A stretch of DNA of 64,000 bases from Doryteuthis pealeii (GCA_023376005.1 CM042160.1:81743402-81807401), one strand, 5' to 3'. Positions 43,647 through 53,580 are shown, counted from the first letter of the stretch. Notes: a model not told the origin generated them from the letters alone. Numbers and translations: made by a program.

Positions 43647-46600
43647 AGGTGTGTCATAAAAGTATCAAGATTGAAGCTGTATTTACCAAGATAGAAATAA
43701 ATTACGAATGGAATATTAATTTTTTCAGAATACAAGGTGTGTCAAAAAGTACAAAAAAATCTTGATACTTTTTTTGACACACCTCGCATATATATATCTT
43801 TGAAAGGAAGGAAAAACTCAACACCGTTATTCCATAATAAATTTATTTCGACCAAAATTGGGGCCTTTATAAATCTAAGTTGATTTAACAAAGCTCCCCA
43901 AATCAAGTCTCATCAGATGGGATGTCAAAATAATTTGAATTGCCTTCAATTCAAATTCAGGCAATTCAAATTATTTTGACTTCCCATCTGATGAGACTTG
44001 ATTTTGGGGAGCTTTGTTAAATCAACTTAGATTTATAAAGGACCCAATTTTGGTCAAAATAAATTTATTATGGAATAACGGTGTTGAGTTTTTCCTTCCT
44101 TTCAAAGATATATATTGCTCTGTATATAATCTAAAAAGTGTATTATACATTGAGCTCTCTGTAGTGATTTAAAGATTCACTGTATTTATACATACTGGAT
44201 CATACAATAATAATACAGTGTGTCTTAGAAATCACATATAGAATCATCCCTTACTACCAAGTTTTGGATACCTCACATCTATATATATATATAAAAAATG
44301 TTATTCTGGTTCCAACGGGAGAAAATTTAATATTTTAAAAAAGAAGGTCTGCAAAATGTATTATGTTCTCAGAAAAATTTTCAAAAAATTATTTTATCTT
44401 ACATATGCGACATGTGTTTCTGATCTGTTGTCTTCTTCAGCATTGAGTTATTATTTTGGCAGAATATGTCCAATATTTGATAGGTTGTGTGTGTTTCTGC
44501 AACTTTTATATTATAATATTATATATATGTATATATATATTGGTGTATTTAATTTAAATATGATACTGCAGTATTTTTTCATTTTCCCAAAGTTTGAGGC
44601 AATAAATTGCTAAATTAAACAGAAAACTTTCAATAAATCTAAAATAGAAAATAAATTAAATAGAAATCAATATACTTACTCGATCAATAACTGGCTTCGA
44701 ACAGACAGAACATTTTTCCAGTGTATTCTGAAGAGAAGAGAAAAAAGGATGTGATAAAAGTTTTAGAGAATTTTTGAAAAAAAATAAAAGGAAAAGAATT
44801 TGAGGCTGCTTCAATTGCAGACGTGTGCAACATACTTTTAAAAATTTTTATCTTGTTTTGAACTATTTTGTCTAATTTGGTTTTGTTTTATGGCATATCA
44901 ACCTCAGTGGGTCATTTAATGCCGATAAAGTTTTGAAATAAATCAATTATTAATGGATAATACAATTTTGTTTATCAACTCATGTTTTTCTATTCAACCC
45001 ATAGATGGGACCCTAACAGGTACTACCACTCCGGGTCAGAGTGGACCAGGGACCAATGGTGAAGAAGGGGTGCTCCATATTCCCCAAACCTCCAGAACTG
45101 GAACCTCACCATCAGATAGAGTTTAACGTCATTCCTAGGACATGTAGACCCTCAGTCACCGCCTTCTAGCACCTATATGATAAAAAGGGGTTGGGGCTTG
45201 CCATGAGGGCAGTAGGGTTGGGAAAATCATATAGGTGCTAGGGCTTGACGTGACCAGCCGAATGATCGGAGGGGGCCTCTCCGACTGCACGTCTAGCCCA
45301 AGATAGGGCCAAAGTGGAGTATTGCAAGTCATGAACTGCTCATCCACCTGGGTTCTATCCTTAAGCATCATGGGTCGCCACTCACGGCCCATAGGTGGCC
45401 TCATTGGGGGAGTCTTACCCCTCTGCAGAGGTGCAGTTGGTGCATTCTAACGCCCCATCCAACAGGGCGGTGTACAATTTTGAACAATTTTCCAATTATT
45501 ACTTGTCTGATCCTTAAGTTTTTCCATTTGAAACTTTTTTGACAGATTTTAGCAGATAATTCATTACATTCTATTCTAGTATTATCTGTATTATTCGGAC
45601 TATTGTCCCCATCTTCATTGTTATTTGTACAACGTTTCGGCCGATATGCCCTCCGGCCTTCTTCAGGTATTTCTTGTCGGACTTGGGAACCTTCTTTTGG
45701 GACTCGGGAACCTTCTTTTCGAAATCGGGAACTTTCTTGTCGTAATCAGGAGTCATCACGGAACTTTGAACCTAACCCTTTATTTAGTCCACAGGGGTAT
45801 CCTGTTCTCATTCCGCTAACCATAGCTGGGGTAGTTGTGTTAATTATTTTTTCTATGTTACTGCCTCTACTCAGGATTGAACCCAGAATCCAGAGATAAC
45901 TATCACTTAAAACTGTCTTAACCTAACTACCTTATCCCATGTGTCCAATTGGAACATTCAGAGAGAAATAACATTCTATTCTATTTTTTTCTTTTGTATT
46001 ATTTAGACTTTTTGGACTGTTGTTTTCATGTTGATGGTTATATACACAACATTTAATTCGATGTTTCCTCTGGGAACCTTCACAGAACTTCGAACATATA
46101 TAACAATAAAGATGAGGACAACAGTCAGAAAAATCTCAAAGCCTCATCTGAAAAATTCAGTCAAATACTATTTCATTATTTTTATATAATAGAGAGATTT
46201 TTTAATAAAAAAAAAACATAACAAAATAATTTAGGGTGTTTGGGGGGTGGGGGTGTGGTCACTGAAACGGATTAATGGCATTTCAGTTTATTTTAATGGA
46301 GAAAATTGATTTGATATACAAGGAAATTGAGTTACAAGTTTACCTAGAATTTTTATTAGGGCCAGTTTAACTCAGTCGGTAGAGCGTCCGATTAGGAATC
46401 ACAAGGTTCCTGGCTTGATACTGCCCCTCGCCAACTTACGTAGGAGAAGCACACGGACCTGTGCAGTAAAGTGAGGAGCTGATGGTAGGTGTGGCACTCC
46501 AACTCAGATGCTAAAATAATCTCCTTGGTCTAGTGCTTGTGAAAAGGGGATAGACTCTCTCACTGTCTGGCTTATACTGACATTAGGCTGCCCTGGCGAC

Positions 46601-47493
46601 TCTTTTTTTTATACTTATATGATTTTTTAAACCTTTATTCAGATGGTGATTTTTTTAACTCTTAACATCCAGAGCCCCATTCCTCTAACAATTTATCAAA
46701 AAATGACTAAAATTTCCTTTTTATTTAAAGTTACCCGAGTTATTTCCCTTGAAATAAAGATTTCTAAATCTATTAATAATGGAGATTCACTTCCGGTTTT
46801 TGTCTGTAACAAAATTTACGTCACTGCTTACATCACATTACCCAAATTGTCATAACATAGAATAAAATTTATTCTACGATATTTGGCATGTTCAAATTTT
46901 GAGTGTATTTATTCAATAAATACACTCAAAATTTGAACATGCAACATTAGACAGTCCTCATTGTTTTTTAAAACCAGTTTTAATAAATACATGACTCGTA
47001 TTATATATCTATATATAGTTTGTTTTATTTTAATACATATTTAAAGTTTACATTTCAAATTGTTTTATTTTTTAATCCTTTAATGAATTTGATGATTTTA
47101 CTTACTTAGGGTACAAACTCGCTGACATTGAATTTTTAACTCCCACCCCTCAGGCAATATGTTTCAAAAATCTATTTTTACATCGACCGGAGGGCGTTTT
47201 TTATTTTGTACTAGTATGTTTAATATTATCACATTTAAACAAAGGCTATCATTTGGATTAGGAAAACGAATGTGACTTCCAGGCGGTGGAATGAGGCTGT
47301 ATAGGATGTTAAGAGTTAAATTTTTTCTCCAACACTAAAAGTAGCATTTTTTTTTTGTCCAATGATAAAAATGAAAGATTTCCCAAAAGAAATCGGAAAA
47401 AGAACAAACAAAAATTTTTACTTACCACATAACAAGGTTCACAATAAGGTTTCGTTTCTATGGCATAGAAGGATTTTCCACGAAGAATGTTTC
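37631..47493 (-). CDS. LPP: Zyxin-family LIM protein, LPP type (3' part of gene)
   Basis: Five exons on the minus strand, 47426-47493, 44680-44727, 41469-41599, 40444-40564 and 37631-37762, join in frame. They encode the end of LIM1 ([20 protein letters not shown]), LIM2 (CSVC ... [11 protein letters not shown] ... HCIEDFH) and LIM3 ([20 protein letters not shown] ... [11 protein letters not shown] ... [13 protein letters not shown]). All zinc-ligand Cys/His positions of LIM2 and LIM3 are present. The C-terminus [13 protein letters not shown] ends in a class-I PDZ ligand, as LPP does with its TDL end. By family knowledge these proteins sit at focal adhesions and cell contacts, bind actin regulators through an N-terminal proline-rich part, and can shuttle to the nucleus. 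The start of LIM1 and the N-terminus were not found, so they lie in or beyond the right half of the window. TRIP6 or zyxin remain alternatives. Confidence 0.9.
37770..38460. other. LPP intron stretch with promoter-like repeat sequence
   Basis: No ORF. 37870-38460 carries two TATA-like sites (gtctataagtaggagctgg, gttttataaatatcctgt) separated by ~240 bp, which suggests an unclassified LTR or duplicated element. No copy was seen elsewhere in the window. Confidence 0.3.
38470..38640. repeat. SINE family 4 tails in inverted orientation
   Basis: tattgtcctcatctttattg at 38480 and its complement aataaagatgaggacaatag at 38573, with gttgtgtagataac-type sequence paired between. Confidence 0.7.
38802..39052 (+). 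mobile_element. SINE family 1, full length with target duplication
   Basis: 251 bp. A box TAGCTCAGTCGG at 38814-38825, B box AGTTCGATACC at 38859-38869, then gagtagcacagggatctgtg, ggagctgatggtaggtgtgg and aaaaggggatagactccctt. Perfect 14 bp direct repeats TTATAACGAACTAA flank it at 38788-38801 and 39053-39066. Confidence 0.95.
39385..39660 (-). mobile_element. Non-LTR retrotransposon 3' fragment (RRTRHAGHC type)
   Basis: The minus strand reads [40 protein letters not shown] and DQLCADTGC, then DERYGRMERD. This is the ORF2 end of a common animal LINE group. A (TCA)n run marks the 3' tail side at 39370-39384. Confidence 0.8.
39655..39720. repeat. Palindrome gattacaataataataggac
   Basis: attacaataataataggact pairs with agccctattattattgtaat across tatcatatatct. 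Parts of one ORF track through it in both directions. Confidence 0.85.
39880..40190. repeat. SINE family 3 copy
   Basis: ttctgcaaaggggtaagacc, gtgttttctgac-type and acaatcataggtgctaggac-like landmarks, in the order of 45000-45475. Confidence 0.6.
40444..40564 (-). CDS. LPP: LPP-type exon: first half of LIM3
   Basis: The acceptor ctttttag precedes 40564 and the donor gtcagt follows 40444; 121 nt. [20 protein letters not shown] through HVQCYCCE. Confidence 0.93.
40565..41468. other. LPP intron: A-rich tandem DNA and SINE fragment
   Basis: 40580-40830 is a degenerate tandem of aaattgaattaaa-like units. 40858-41000 is a SINE family 3 fragment. The rest has no exon-like ORF. Confidence 0.5.
41469..41599 (-). 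CDS. LPP: LPP-type exon: body of LIM2
   Basis: The acceptor ttcttcag precedes 41599 and the donor gtaagt follows 41469; 131 nt. [20 protein letters not shown] through HCIEDFH. Confidence 0.93.
41620..41890 (+). mobile_element. LINE 3' end fragment (SFKAS-type)
   Basis: Matches 48540-48780: cactacatctttcaaagcct, tgatacgcccctccacacac, cattattctatgta and a catgagactttgatgagttg end. Confidence 0.65.
42368..42560 (-). repeat. SINE family 2, partial
   Basis: caacccatccacacaagcag, ttccttctcctagactggtt and gagggagaatagttggatgc. A 31-base poly(A) at 42308-42333 precedes it. Confidence 0.65.
43333..43380. repeat. (TTA)n microsatellite
   Basis: About 11 units of tta/att after a (TTG)4 run. Confidence 0.95.
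43646..43787. mobile_element. Short element with aaggtgtgtca inverted ends
   Basis: aaggtgtgtcataaaagtat on the left pairs with atactttttttgacacacct on the right. An internal tcagaatacaaggtgtgtca recurs at 54320-54340. The ends look Tc1/mariner-like, which is tentative. Confidence 0.5.
43790..44115. repeat. Large near-perfect foldback
   Basis: Two ~155 bp arms: tatatatctttgaaaggaag on the left, cttcctttcaaagatatata on the right, with a ~10 bp loop near 43953. Only scattered mismatches. In the LPP intron. Confidence 0.9.
44120..44679. other. LPP intron, AT-rich, no feature
   Basis: (TA)n runs near 44280 and 44520. No exon-like ORF or recognised repeat. Confidence 0.5.
44680..44727 (-). CDS. 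LPP: LPP-type 48-nt exon: start of LIM2
   Basis: The acceptor ctcttcag precedes 44727 and the donor gtaagt follows 44680. 16 codons in phase 0: [16 protein letters not shown], with the first two zinc cysteines. Confidence 0.9.
45000..45475. repeat. SINE family 3, longest copy
   Basis: Holds all family landmarks in one piece: ggtactaccactccgggtca, cctccagaactggaacctca, cttctagcacctatatgata, cttgacgtgaccagccgaat and cttacccctctgcagaggtg. The upstream spacer tatcaacctcagtgggtcat occurs inverted at 33915. Confidence 0.7.
45590..45965 (-). repeat. SINE family 4, near full length
   Basis: attgtccccatcttcattgt, gccctccggccttcttcagg, tandem gggaaccttcttttg units, tggggtatcctgttctcatt-like and aggattgaacccagaatcc (B box complement). 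Confidence 0.75.
46365..46610 (+). repeat. SINE family 1, full length
   Basis: gggccagtttaactcagtcg A box region, cttgatactg B box region, ggagctgatggtaggtgtgg and gaaaaggggatagactctct. Slightly diverged from 38802-39052. Confidence 0.8.
46659..47315. mobile_element. TTAA MITE split by a Helitron
   Basis: Termini CTCTTAACATCC and GGATGTTAAGAG with TTAA at 46655-46658 and 47316-47319. The ~210 bp MITE is interrupted after 46768 by the element at 46769-47214. Confidence 0.85.
46769..47214 (+). mobile_element. Helitron family B, complete copy nested in MITE
   Basis: Starts TCTATTAATAATGGAGATTC after an A at 46768. Ends CTAG at 47211-47214 before a T, with a ccggagggcg stem-like segment upstream. 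446 bp. Excision gives tttctaaa-tatgttta, identical to the uninterrupted MITE sequence in sister copies. An internal palindrome sits at 46890-46945. Confidence 0.9.
47426..47493 (-). CDS. LPP: LPP-type exon: end of LIM1
   Basis: The acceptor attttcag precedes 47493 and the donor gtaagt follows 47426. Starts with two bases of a split codon, then [20 protein letters not shown] and YV. Confidence 0.9.
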
Positions 47494-47557
47494 CTGAAAA
47501 TTAAAGAAATACACTTTAATATAGAAAGTCAAAAATGATTAAGGTTTTATTACATAA

Positions 47558-47700
47558 TCTATATATAAAAAAGAAAGATTTTGTATGTCTGTCTGTATGT
47601 TTGTTTTTACAACAAGTGCACACCTTAAAATCCACAGCCTATTTTTTTCTGAAAGGGGGTGTAAAAAATCATTTTTTTCTGAAAGGGGGTGTAAAAAATC
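47558..47700 (+). mobile_element. Possible Helitron 5' end
   Basis: TCTATATATAAAAAAGAAAG followed by tgtatgtctgtctgtatg resembles animal Helitron 5' ends. A tandem duplication of ttttttctgaaagggggtgt lies at 47642-47698. No 3' end was found. Confidence 0.4.
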
Positions 47701-47804
47701 TTTTACCCATCATTTTCCAGAGGAAAAGTTAAATAAAAATCTAAGAGTATGTTGTTGACTAGCCTATCTCCCCTTTTTAGAGAGTAAATGAACTGGTCCA
47801 AGAC

Positions 47805-47960
47805 TATTTGTGTACTGATATTTAAAGTGGTCTGCACATTACAAGAACCAACAAGAAACACTTGAAGAACGTTGAAGGGCATATTGGCCAAAACGTTGTG
47901 TATATAACAATAAAGATGAGGACAACAGTCCACAAAATCTAAATAATACAAAGTGATGGT
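47805..47960 (+). repeat. SINE family 4, 3' half
   Basis: aacaagaaacacttgaagaa, gggcatattggccaaaacgt and aataaagatgaggacaacag. Confidence 0.65.
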
Positions 47961-47974
47961 ACAATTCAACCCAT

Positions 47975-48120
47975 AGTTAGAGGGGGGGGGATGAGGGAAT
48001 TAATACCTTTCCCAAGAGTATTAGTCAGAAAGTAAATGTAATAGTGTGACTGGAGTGTGAACTAGATTAGTATAATGTTGCAGTCAAGCACATTAGCCAT
48101 TATGCCATGGAGACTCTCCG
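47975..48120 (-). repeat. SINE family 2, partial
   Basis: caacccatagttagaggg, ttaatacctttcccaagagt and agccattatgccatgg. A (TG)n run follows at 48137-48170. Confidence 0.55.
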
Positions 48121-48284
48121 TGAAAATTGTTGGGAATGTGTGTATGTGTATGTGTGTGTGTGTGTGTGTCTGTGTGTTGTTTTTTTTACTTTACCTTGAA
48201 GGCCATCAGATGAAAAATAATTGCAACTGATGTAGACGTTAGATAAGTAAAAGTGGCCGGAAATTTCATTAATTGAAGGTTTTG

Positions 48285-48785
48285 CGAGAATTGGACATTT
48301 AATGTCATATTCTGAACATCTTGCTGCCCTGGGAATGGATTCGTTGAAACACTGGCATCTGGCATCTGACTTGGTAAACACTCATAAGGTCATTAACCAT
48401 CTTAACAACAGCAACTTGAGTACCTTTTTGATCTCCATGTTTCTAACACAAGTGGGTATGCCTATAAAGCCAGAAAACAGCATAACTCACATGACTTTCG
48501 GAAACATATTTTAAATGCTCAGAGCTACCAAGACCTGGAATAGTTGTAGGCTGACGAAACACTACATCTTTCAAAGCCTCCATGCTTCCTGTAATTTGCC
48601 AACCCTATACTGGATACGCCCCTCCACACACATATGCACACACACATGTATATTATTACTGAATGCTATTCATGTTTTTGACACTAGTACATTATTCCAT
48701 GTCTTATACATGAGACTTTGATGAGTTGTAGTGCACCTGAGCCACCGGAGCCCTGTACGCAATGAATTTCATTAATGACAAGATT
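48285..48785 (+). mobile_element. L2/CR1-like LINE 3' end
   Basis: With frame breaks the plus strand reads GHAYKARKQHNSHDFRKHIL, NAQSYQDLE, then the LHLSKPP region. The order R-x-K-x-R-K-Q ... WNS-type ... S-F-K is the usual end of L2/CR1 ORF2. The DNA matches 41620-41890. Confidence 0.65.
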
Positions 48786-48887
48786 CTCCTAAGTGATTTA
48801 ATCATGTGTAGAATAGACGACAATTTGTAACTCTCAGATGGATTGAAAGATATATATACAACACAAACGCGTAGACACATACACTCA

Positions 48888-49235
48888 TACATACGTGTGA
48901 ATATGGTAGATGTGTATACACATGTGTGGAAATATGGTAGAAGATGCGTATACACGTGTGGGAATATGGTAGAAGATGCGTATACACGTGTGGAATATGG
49001 TAGAAGATGCGTATACACGTGTGGGAATATGGTAGAAGATGCGTATACACGTGTGGGAATATGGTAGAAAGATGCGTATACACGTGTGGGAATATGGTAG
49101 AAGATGCGTATACACGTGTGGAATATGGTAGAAGATGCGTATACACGTGTGGGAATATGGTAGAAGATGCGTATACACGTGTGGGAATATGGTAGAAGAT
49201 GCGTATACACGTGTGGGAATATGGTAGAAGATGGT
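48888..49235. repeat. Minisatellite, ~10 units of 31-34 bp
   Basis: Unit: gaatatggtagaagatgcgt then atacacgtgtgg, with one-base length variants. Further diverged units lie at 49752-49825, on the far side of a LINE fragment. Confidence 0.95.
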
Positions 49236-49239
49236 GTGG

Positions 49240-49750
49240 ACTCTCCTATTGTGAAAGATAGATGAGGGTCAGCAGTGAGTGATTTGTTTCCTCCCATGTT
49301 GTGCATGCTGTCAAGAAGACATTTTGTGTTTCCTTGAGTGTGATAGCAGCCCAGCCTTGCTGCAAGCTATGAAGCCACACTGACAAATGAAATGTTCTAA
49401 GGCGGGAGTTAGACAGTTTTGTTTTAAAGTTAGGCAGAGCTGATCTCTATGCTTCAGTCTATTTTCTTCAAAGTTCTTTAGTCTAGTGAAACATGTCTTA
49501 CGCCATTCCTTTCGATTTGATGCTAGATTTTCCCAAGCACTCAGGTTAATATTGAGGCATTTCAAATTGTTCTTCAATTTGTCTTTATAGTGTAGGAGAG
49601 GACGTCCAATTGAATGCTTAGCATTTGGTAATTGTCCGTATAAAATCTTCTTTGGAAGCCTGTTCTCATTCATTCTGACAACGAGACCAGCCAACCTAAG
49701 TTGAACCTTGGCTAGTAAGGTTTTGATGCCAGCAATGTTACATTATTTTA
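49240..49750 (-). mobile_element. Non-LTR retrotransposon 3' end inside the minisatellite
   Basis: The minus strand has an intact stretch (49311-49694) reading LVVRMNENRLPKKILYGQLP, GRPLLHYKDKLKNNLKCLNI, W(E)NLASNRKEWRKTC and a terminal CQCGFIACSKAGLLSHSRKH finger. 5'-truncated. Minisatellite units flank both ends. Confidence 0.8.
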
Positions 49751-49944
49751 AGAAGATGCGTATACATGTGTGTGGGAATATGGGAGGAGATGCATATACA
49801 CGTGTGGGGGAATATGGGAGGAGATGGAGAGAAGAGATGAGAGGTTGTGAGACCTAACAGTTCAATGGCCAATAGGGATGGATAGTGAGGAGGAGTTATG
49901 GTGATTTGTGCTGTCAGCACACCCTGATCATGATGATGACCCAA

Positions 49945-50043
49945 TTATTGTGTATCAACATTCGTAAATCAGGAAAGTAAAATCAATACACCAGTTCCTT
50001 CCCTCCCCCCACTACCCAGGTGATGCTGGGTAGCCGCTTCTAG
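49945..50043 (+). mobile_element. Helitron family C 3' end
   Basis: Hairpin CTACCCAG (50012-50019) / CTGGGTAG (50026-50033), loop GTGATG, then six bases and CTAG at 50040-50043 before T. The upstream body is cut off. Confidence 0.8.
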
Positions 50044-50085
50044 TGAATTATGAATTATCATAAATATCGGCATATAAATATATTA

Positions 50086-50285
50086 TCTATATACATATAT
50101 AAAAGGTCAGATGGTGTGTATGTATGGATGTATGTATGTATGTCTGGAGGAAACTATGAAAATAAAACAATTAATGACAAAGTAAATATATATACACATT
50201 CACTATAACCAGATCTTGCTTTTGAGCAAAAATCATGAAGATTTGATTTATATTCATGAAGATATTTAAGAATTAAATATATCAT
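50086..50285 (+). mobile_element. Helitron family C 5' end
   Basis: TCTATATACATATATAAAAG at 50086 after A, then gtgtgtatgtatg units and gaaactatgaaaataaaaca, as in 55316-55619. The copy diverges after ~50285. Confidence 0.7.
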
Positions 50286-50289
50286 ATTT

Positions 50290-51200
50290 ATCATTTTATT
50301 AAATAATTTATTATTATTTTATTATTCTATCAAATAATTTATTATTTAATTATTATTAAATAACTATTAAGAATAATTATTTCATAAAAATATTTTTGAT
50401 ATTTTCTATCTTTAGATAAATGAAAAAAAAAAAGAAAAAGGTTGTTGCTAGGTAACTGTAAACACATTCTTCAATTTCTATTTCTTATCTAAGCCACAAT
50501 CACGTTTTTCTATTGTTCAACATTTCCCATGAGCCACTTAGAAATATTTTCTCATTCATTCTCCATCTTCGGCAATTTCTTCTTCTTTTCAATGTTTATT
50601 TGTTTGCGTACAGCTTTTCTCCAAGTGAGATCATAATTGCAACTTAAACACCATTCACAGTTATTTACTTCTCTTCATATACTGTATCAGCAAAACAAAA
50701 TCAGCAAAAAATTTCTAGTCAACAATCATCAGCAAAAAAAAAAAAAAAAAAAAAAAATTAATACACTACATTCCAATTTCAATTGAGACAGCATATGTTC
50801 ACATAATTCTCCTGGAAAAGGCATGAATCCACCTCTCCCTATGCTCAGTACCCTCACTAGATATTTATACAAAAATAAGTAGGCTCCAATTTTTAATAGT
50901 GAGGAGAAAAGTTGGCTAAGGTTTTTTTCTTTCTTGATTCTAGCGACTAAGTAAAACTCTGAATTCAAAACTAGCTCTACTTTGCTTGAAAATTGACCTT
51001 GTGCCACATCTTGCCAATAGCTAATAAGCCCCCCTCCCCAGTAACCAAATTCAAATTTTGAATAATCCGAGCAAGTAATGAACATTTTAAAAATCTTTCG
51101 CTGCCTGAAGATTGCTCCACTTAAACAATTAAGTTTAAATAGAATGAAACCAATGGTAGCAGACTTGTTTTCCATACAAATAAATAGATACTAAATATAG
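50290..51200. other. AT-rich DNA with degraded SINE
   Basis: attatttaattattatt-like tandem DNA to 50400, poly(A) at 50737, and a degraded SINE family 2 at ~50800-51040 (ggaaaaggcatgaatccacc, gaaaattgaccttgtgccac). No exon-like ORF. Confidence 0.5.
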
Positions 51201-51387
51201 ATTTATTTATTATTATTATTTATTTATATTTATATATATATATATATGTGGGTGTTAAAATACAGTCTCAATTCTGAAGGTATGTAGAAAACAAAGATAA
51301 ATTTATCCCTAGATGGTGAAGTTGACATTAAAACCAAAACATTTTAACATCTACAAATGAATTCATCTTTTGGAATCTTTTGTTTTT

Positions 51388-51389
<2 letters not shown>

Positions 51390-51428
<39 letters not shown>

Positions 51429-52068
51429 CATATAAACATAGATGCATATACAAATATATACACACACACACACATATATATATAAACATATACAGACATG
51501 CATATATAAACATACAGACACACATAAATAAACCCACAAACACACATAAATAAACCCACAAACACACAAATAACCACACGCACACATATACATACTCATA
51601 CATAAACATACACACACAAAAAAAACACGCACACATATACACACTCATACATAAACATATACACACACACAAAAAAACACACGCACACATAAACACACAC
51701 ACACACATAAACATACTCATACATAAACATACACACAAAAAAAGCACACGTACACACATATACACACTCATACATAAACATACTCACACATATACATACT
51801 CATACATAAACATACACACACACAAAAAAAAAACATGCGCACAGATATACACACTCATACATAAACATACACACAAAATCAAACAAACACACACACACAA
51901 ACATATGAATGCATATATTACATACAAACATAAATACACACACAAACACACATATATATATAAACTTATACACACACACACACACACACATAATTACACA
52001 CACAAATACACACATATATATATATAAACTTATACACACACACACAAATACACATACATATATAAACT

Positions 52069-52106
<38 letters not shown>

Positions 52107-52430
52107 TACACATATATATAAACTTATACACACACACACACAAATACACATATATATATATAAACTTATACACACACACACACACAAATACACATATATA
52201 TATAAACACACACACACACACACACAAATACACATATATATATAAACTTATACACACACACACATACACATATATATATAAACTTATACACACACACACA
52301 AATACGCATATATATATAAACTTATACACACACACATACATATAATCATGTATTCACAAACACAAAACACACACACACACATAAACACAAACATAAACAT
52401 GTATTTACACACATATATATAAACATACAC
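51390..52430. repeat. CA/TA-rich composite satellite
   Basis: A (TA)n run, then ~900 bp of CA-rich DNA with a higher-order unit of cacatatatataaacttata followed by a (CA)n stretch and caaata, repeated about eight times between 51940 and 52330. An earlier sub-block (51590-51880) has tacacactcatacataaaca units. Long ORFs here are artefacts of the repeat. Confidence 0.95.
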
Positions 52431-52435
52431 AGAGA

Positions 52436-52455
52436 GAGAGAGAGAGAGAGAGAGC
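52436..52455. repeat. (GA)n microsatellite
   Basis: agag run of ~10 units at the end of the CA/TA block. Confidence 0.9.
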
Positions 52456-52754
52456 TAGCTCCATTATTGGTTGTTTAATAAGGCTGGTAGTTTTTTGTTT
52501 TTTGTTTTTTTTCTTGAAGGGCTTTTTACCGTTTCTCACCGCACATCGTCTCTTCTATGCAAAAGAAAAGAAGTGTGAATCATAGATTTTCTATGTTGAA
52601 TAGAAACAAAACAACTCACAAGTTCTTCAGATGTGCAGGCCAAACGTTGGGTGGCCTTAAGCAAAGAACATAGAAAAAAGAAAAGAAAAAAGAAATGAGG
52701 GGGGGGGAGAGAAAAAAAAAAAGAAAAGAAAAAAAACAAGGTCTTCTGAAGCAA

Positions 52755-52860
52755 GCCGACCATCAGTGGCATGATGTGGTGGTTAGTAGTAGTTAATGAT
52801 CGCACTTTGAAGTGGGCAGTGGGAGTTCAACTCCACCTTGACCGGATATGACTCTCCATG
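52755..52860 (+). repeat. tRNA-like SINE head
   Basis: tggcatgatgtggtggttag resembles an A box, and ggagttcaactccac a B box. The following sequence is unique, so it is a SINE relic. Confidence 0.45.
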
Positions 52861-53039
52861 TTCTACACACAGATGCCAAAGTGGACGACATTTCTGAGGT
52901 TGAAAAAAAAAAAAAAATAAAAATGGTTTTAGAGCTAGGGGTAGGTGTGGAGTGGAGGGGAGGGGGTTATGTGGCAAAGTGAGGTAAATGTTCGTATAGC
53001 AAAATATTTTCATACTTGTGTATATATTTATGAGAGGAG

Positions 53040-53580
53040 GCTTGATATGAATGATTTTCATATTTCAGACTGTTGTCCTCATCTTTATTGTGTATAAATA
53101 CAATGTTCAGGCTACTGTAATTTTGGTTTTGTTCAGATGTTTTGTTTTTGTTTAATTACCTTAGAATAAATCATTGGAGTGCCCTTGAGTGAGGGGTAAT
53201 GATTTCAGTTCCGAAGACCATATTTCAATTCTTGGGTAATCATCTGAAGATGACTTATTTTAAGGTAATTTAAAAAATTAAAAAAACTGAACAGAGCCCA
53301 AGGTTACTGTGGCCTGAACGTTATACTTATACCAGTGATTCTTAATGTGGTCCACCTGGACCATCTGTGGTCCACAGAACATTTCTAGTGGTCCACAGAG
53401 AGTTTGAAGCCACAAAAATGTTTTAGCCATTTCACAAAAATTTAACTAATTCAGCTTAAAAGTAAAAGGTCCATGGGAATTTTTTGAATAAAAAATGGTC
53501 CATAAGCCAAAAAGGTTGAGAAGCACTGGTTTATACAACAGTCTGAAATATCAAAATATTTATTTAGATATATTGTAGTT
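53040..53580. repeat. Inverted SINE family 4 arms around a tRNA-like segment
   Basis: ttgtcctcatctttattgtg at 53073 belongs to the left arm. The right arm (53285-53332 and 53529-53575) has gcctgaacgttatac and caacagtctgaaatatcaaa. The hAT-like element at 53333-53528 is inserted in the right arm. Confidence 0.65.
53333..53528. mobile_element. hAT-like MITE
   Basis: 196 bp with ends CAGTGATTCTTAA and TTGAGAAGCACTG, a typical hAT terminal motif. The 8 bp flanks acttatac / gtttatac match in six positions. The ends carry repeated ggtccac / gtggtcca words. Confidence 0.8.

Noticed and set aside
48888..49235. CRISPR-like array
   Set aside because: Units are continuous repeats without unique spacers, in a eukaryotic genome.
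48704..49306. 200-codon ORF and several overlapping ORFs on both strands
   Set aside because: They are translations of the 31-34 bp minisatellite, whose unit lacks stops in several frames.
50444..50456. Second X-box-like sequence GTTGCTAGGTAAC
   Set aside because: It fits the consensus but lies in repeat-rich DNA far from any recognised start. It could be chance.
51328..52341. Cys/Tyr/Val-rich ORFs of up to 148 codons
   Set aside because: Artefacts of CA/TA repeats read on the minus strand.
52783..52905. Minus-strand exon candidate with a good acceptor (ttttttcaacctcag) and KCRPLWHLCVEHGESYPV
   Set aside because: The same bases form a tRNA-like B box (ggagttcaactccac) and an A-box-like start, so it is better explained as a SINE head. 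No homology or downstream signal.
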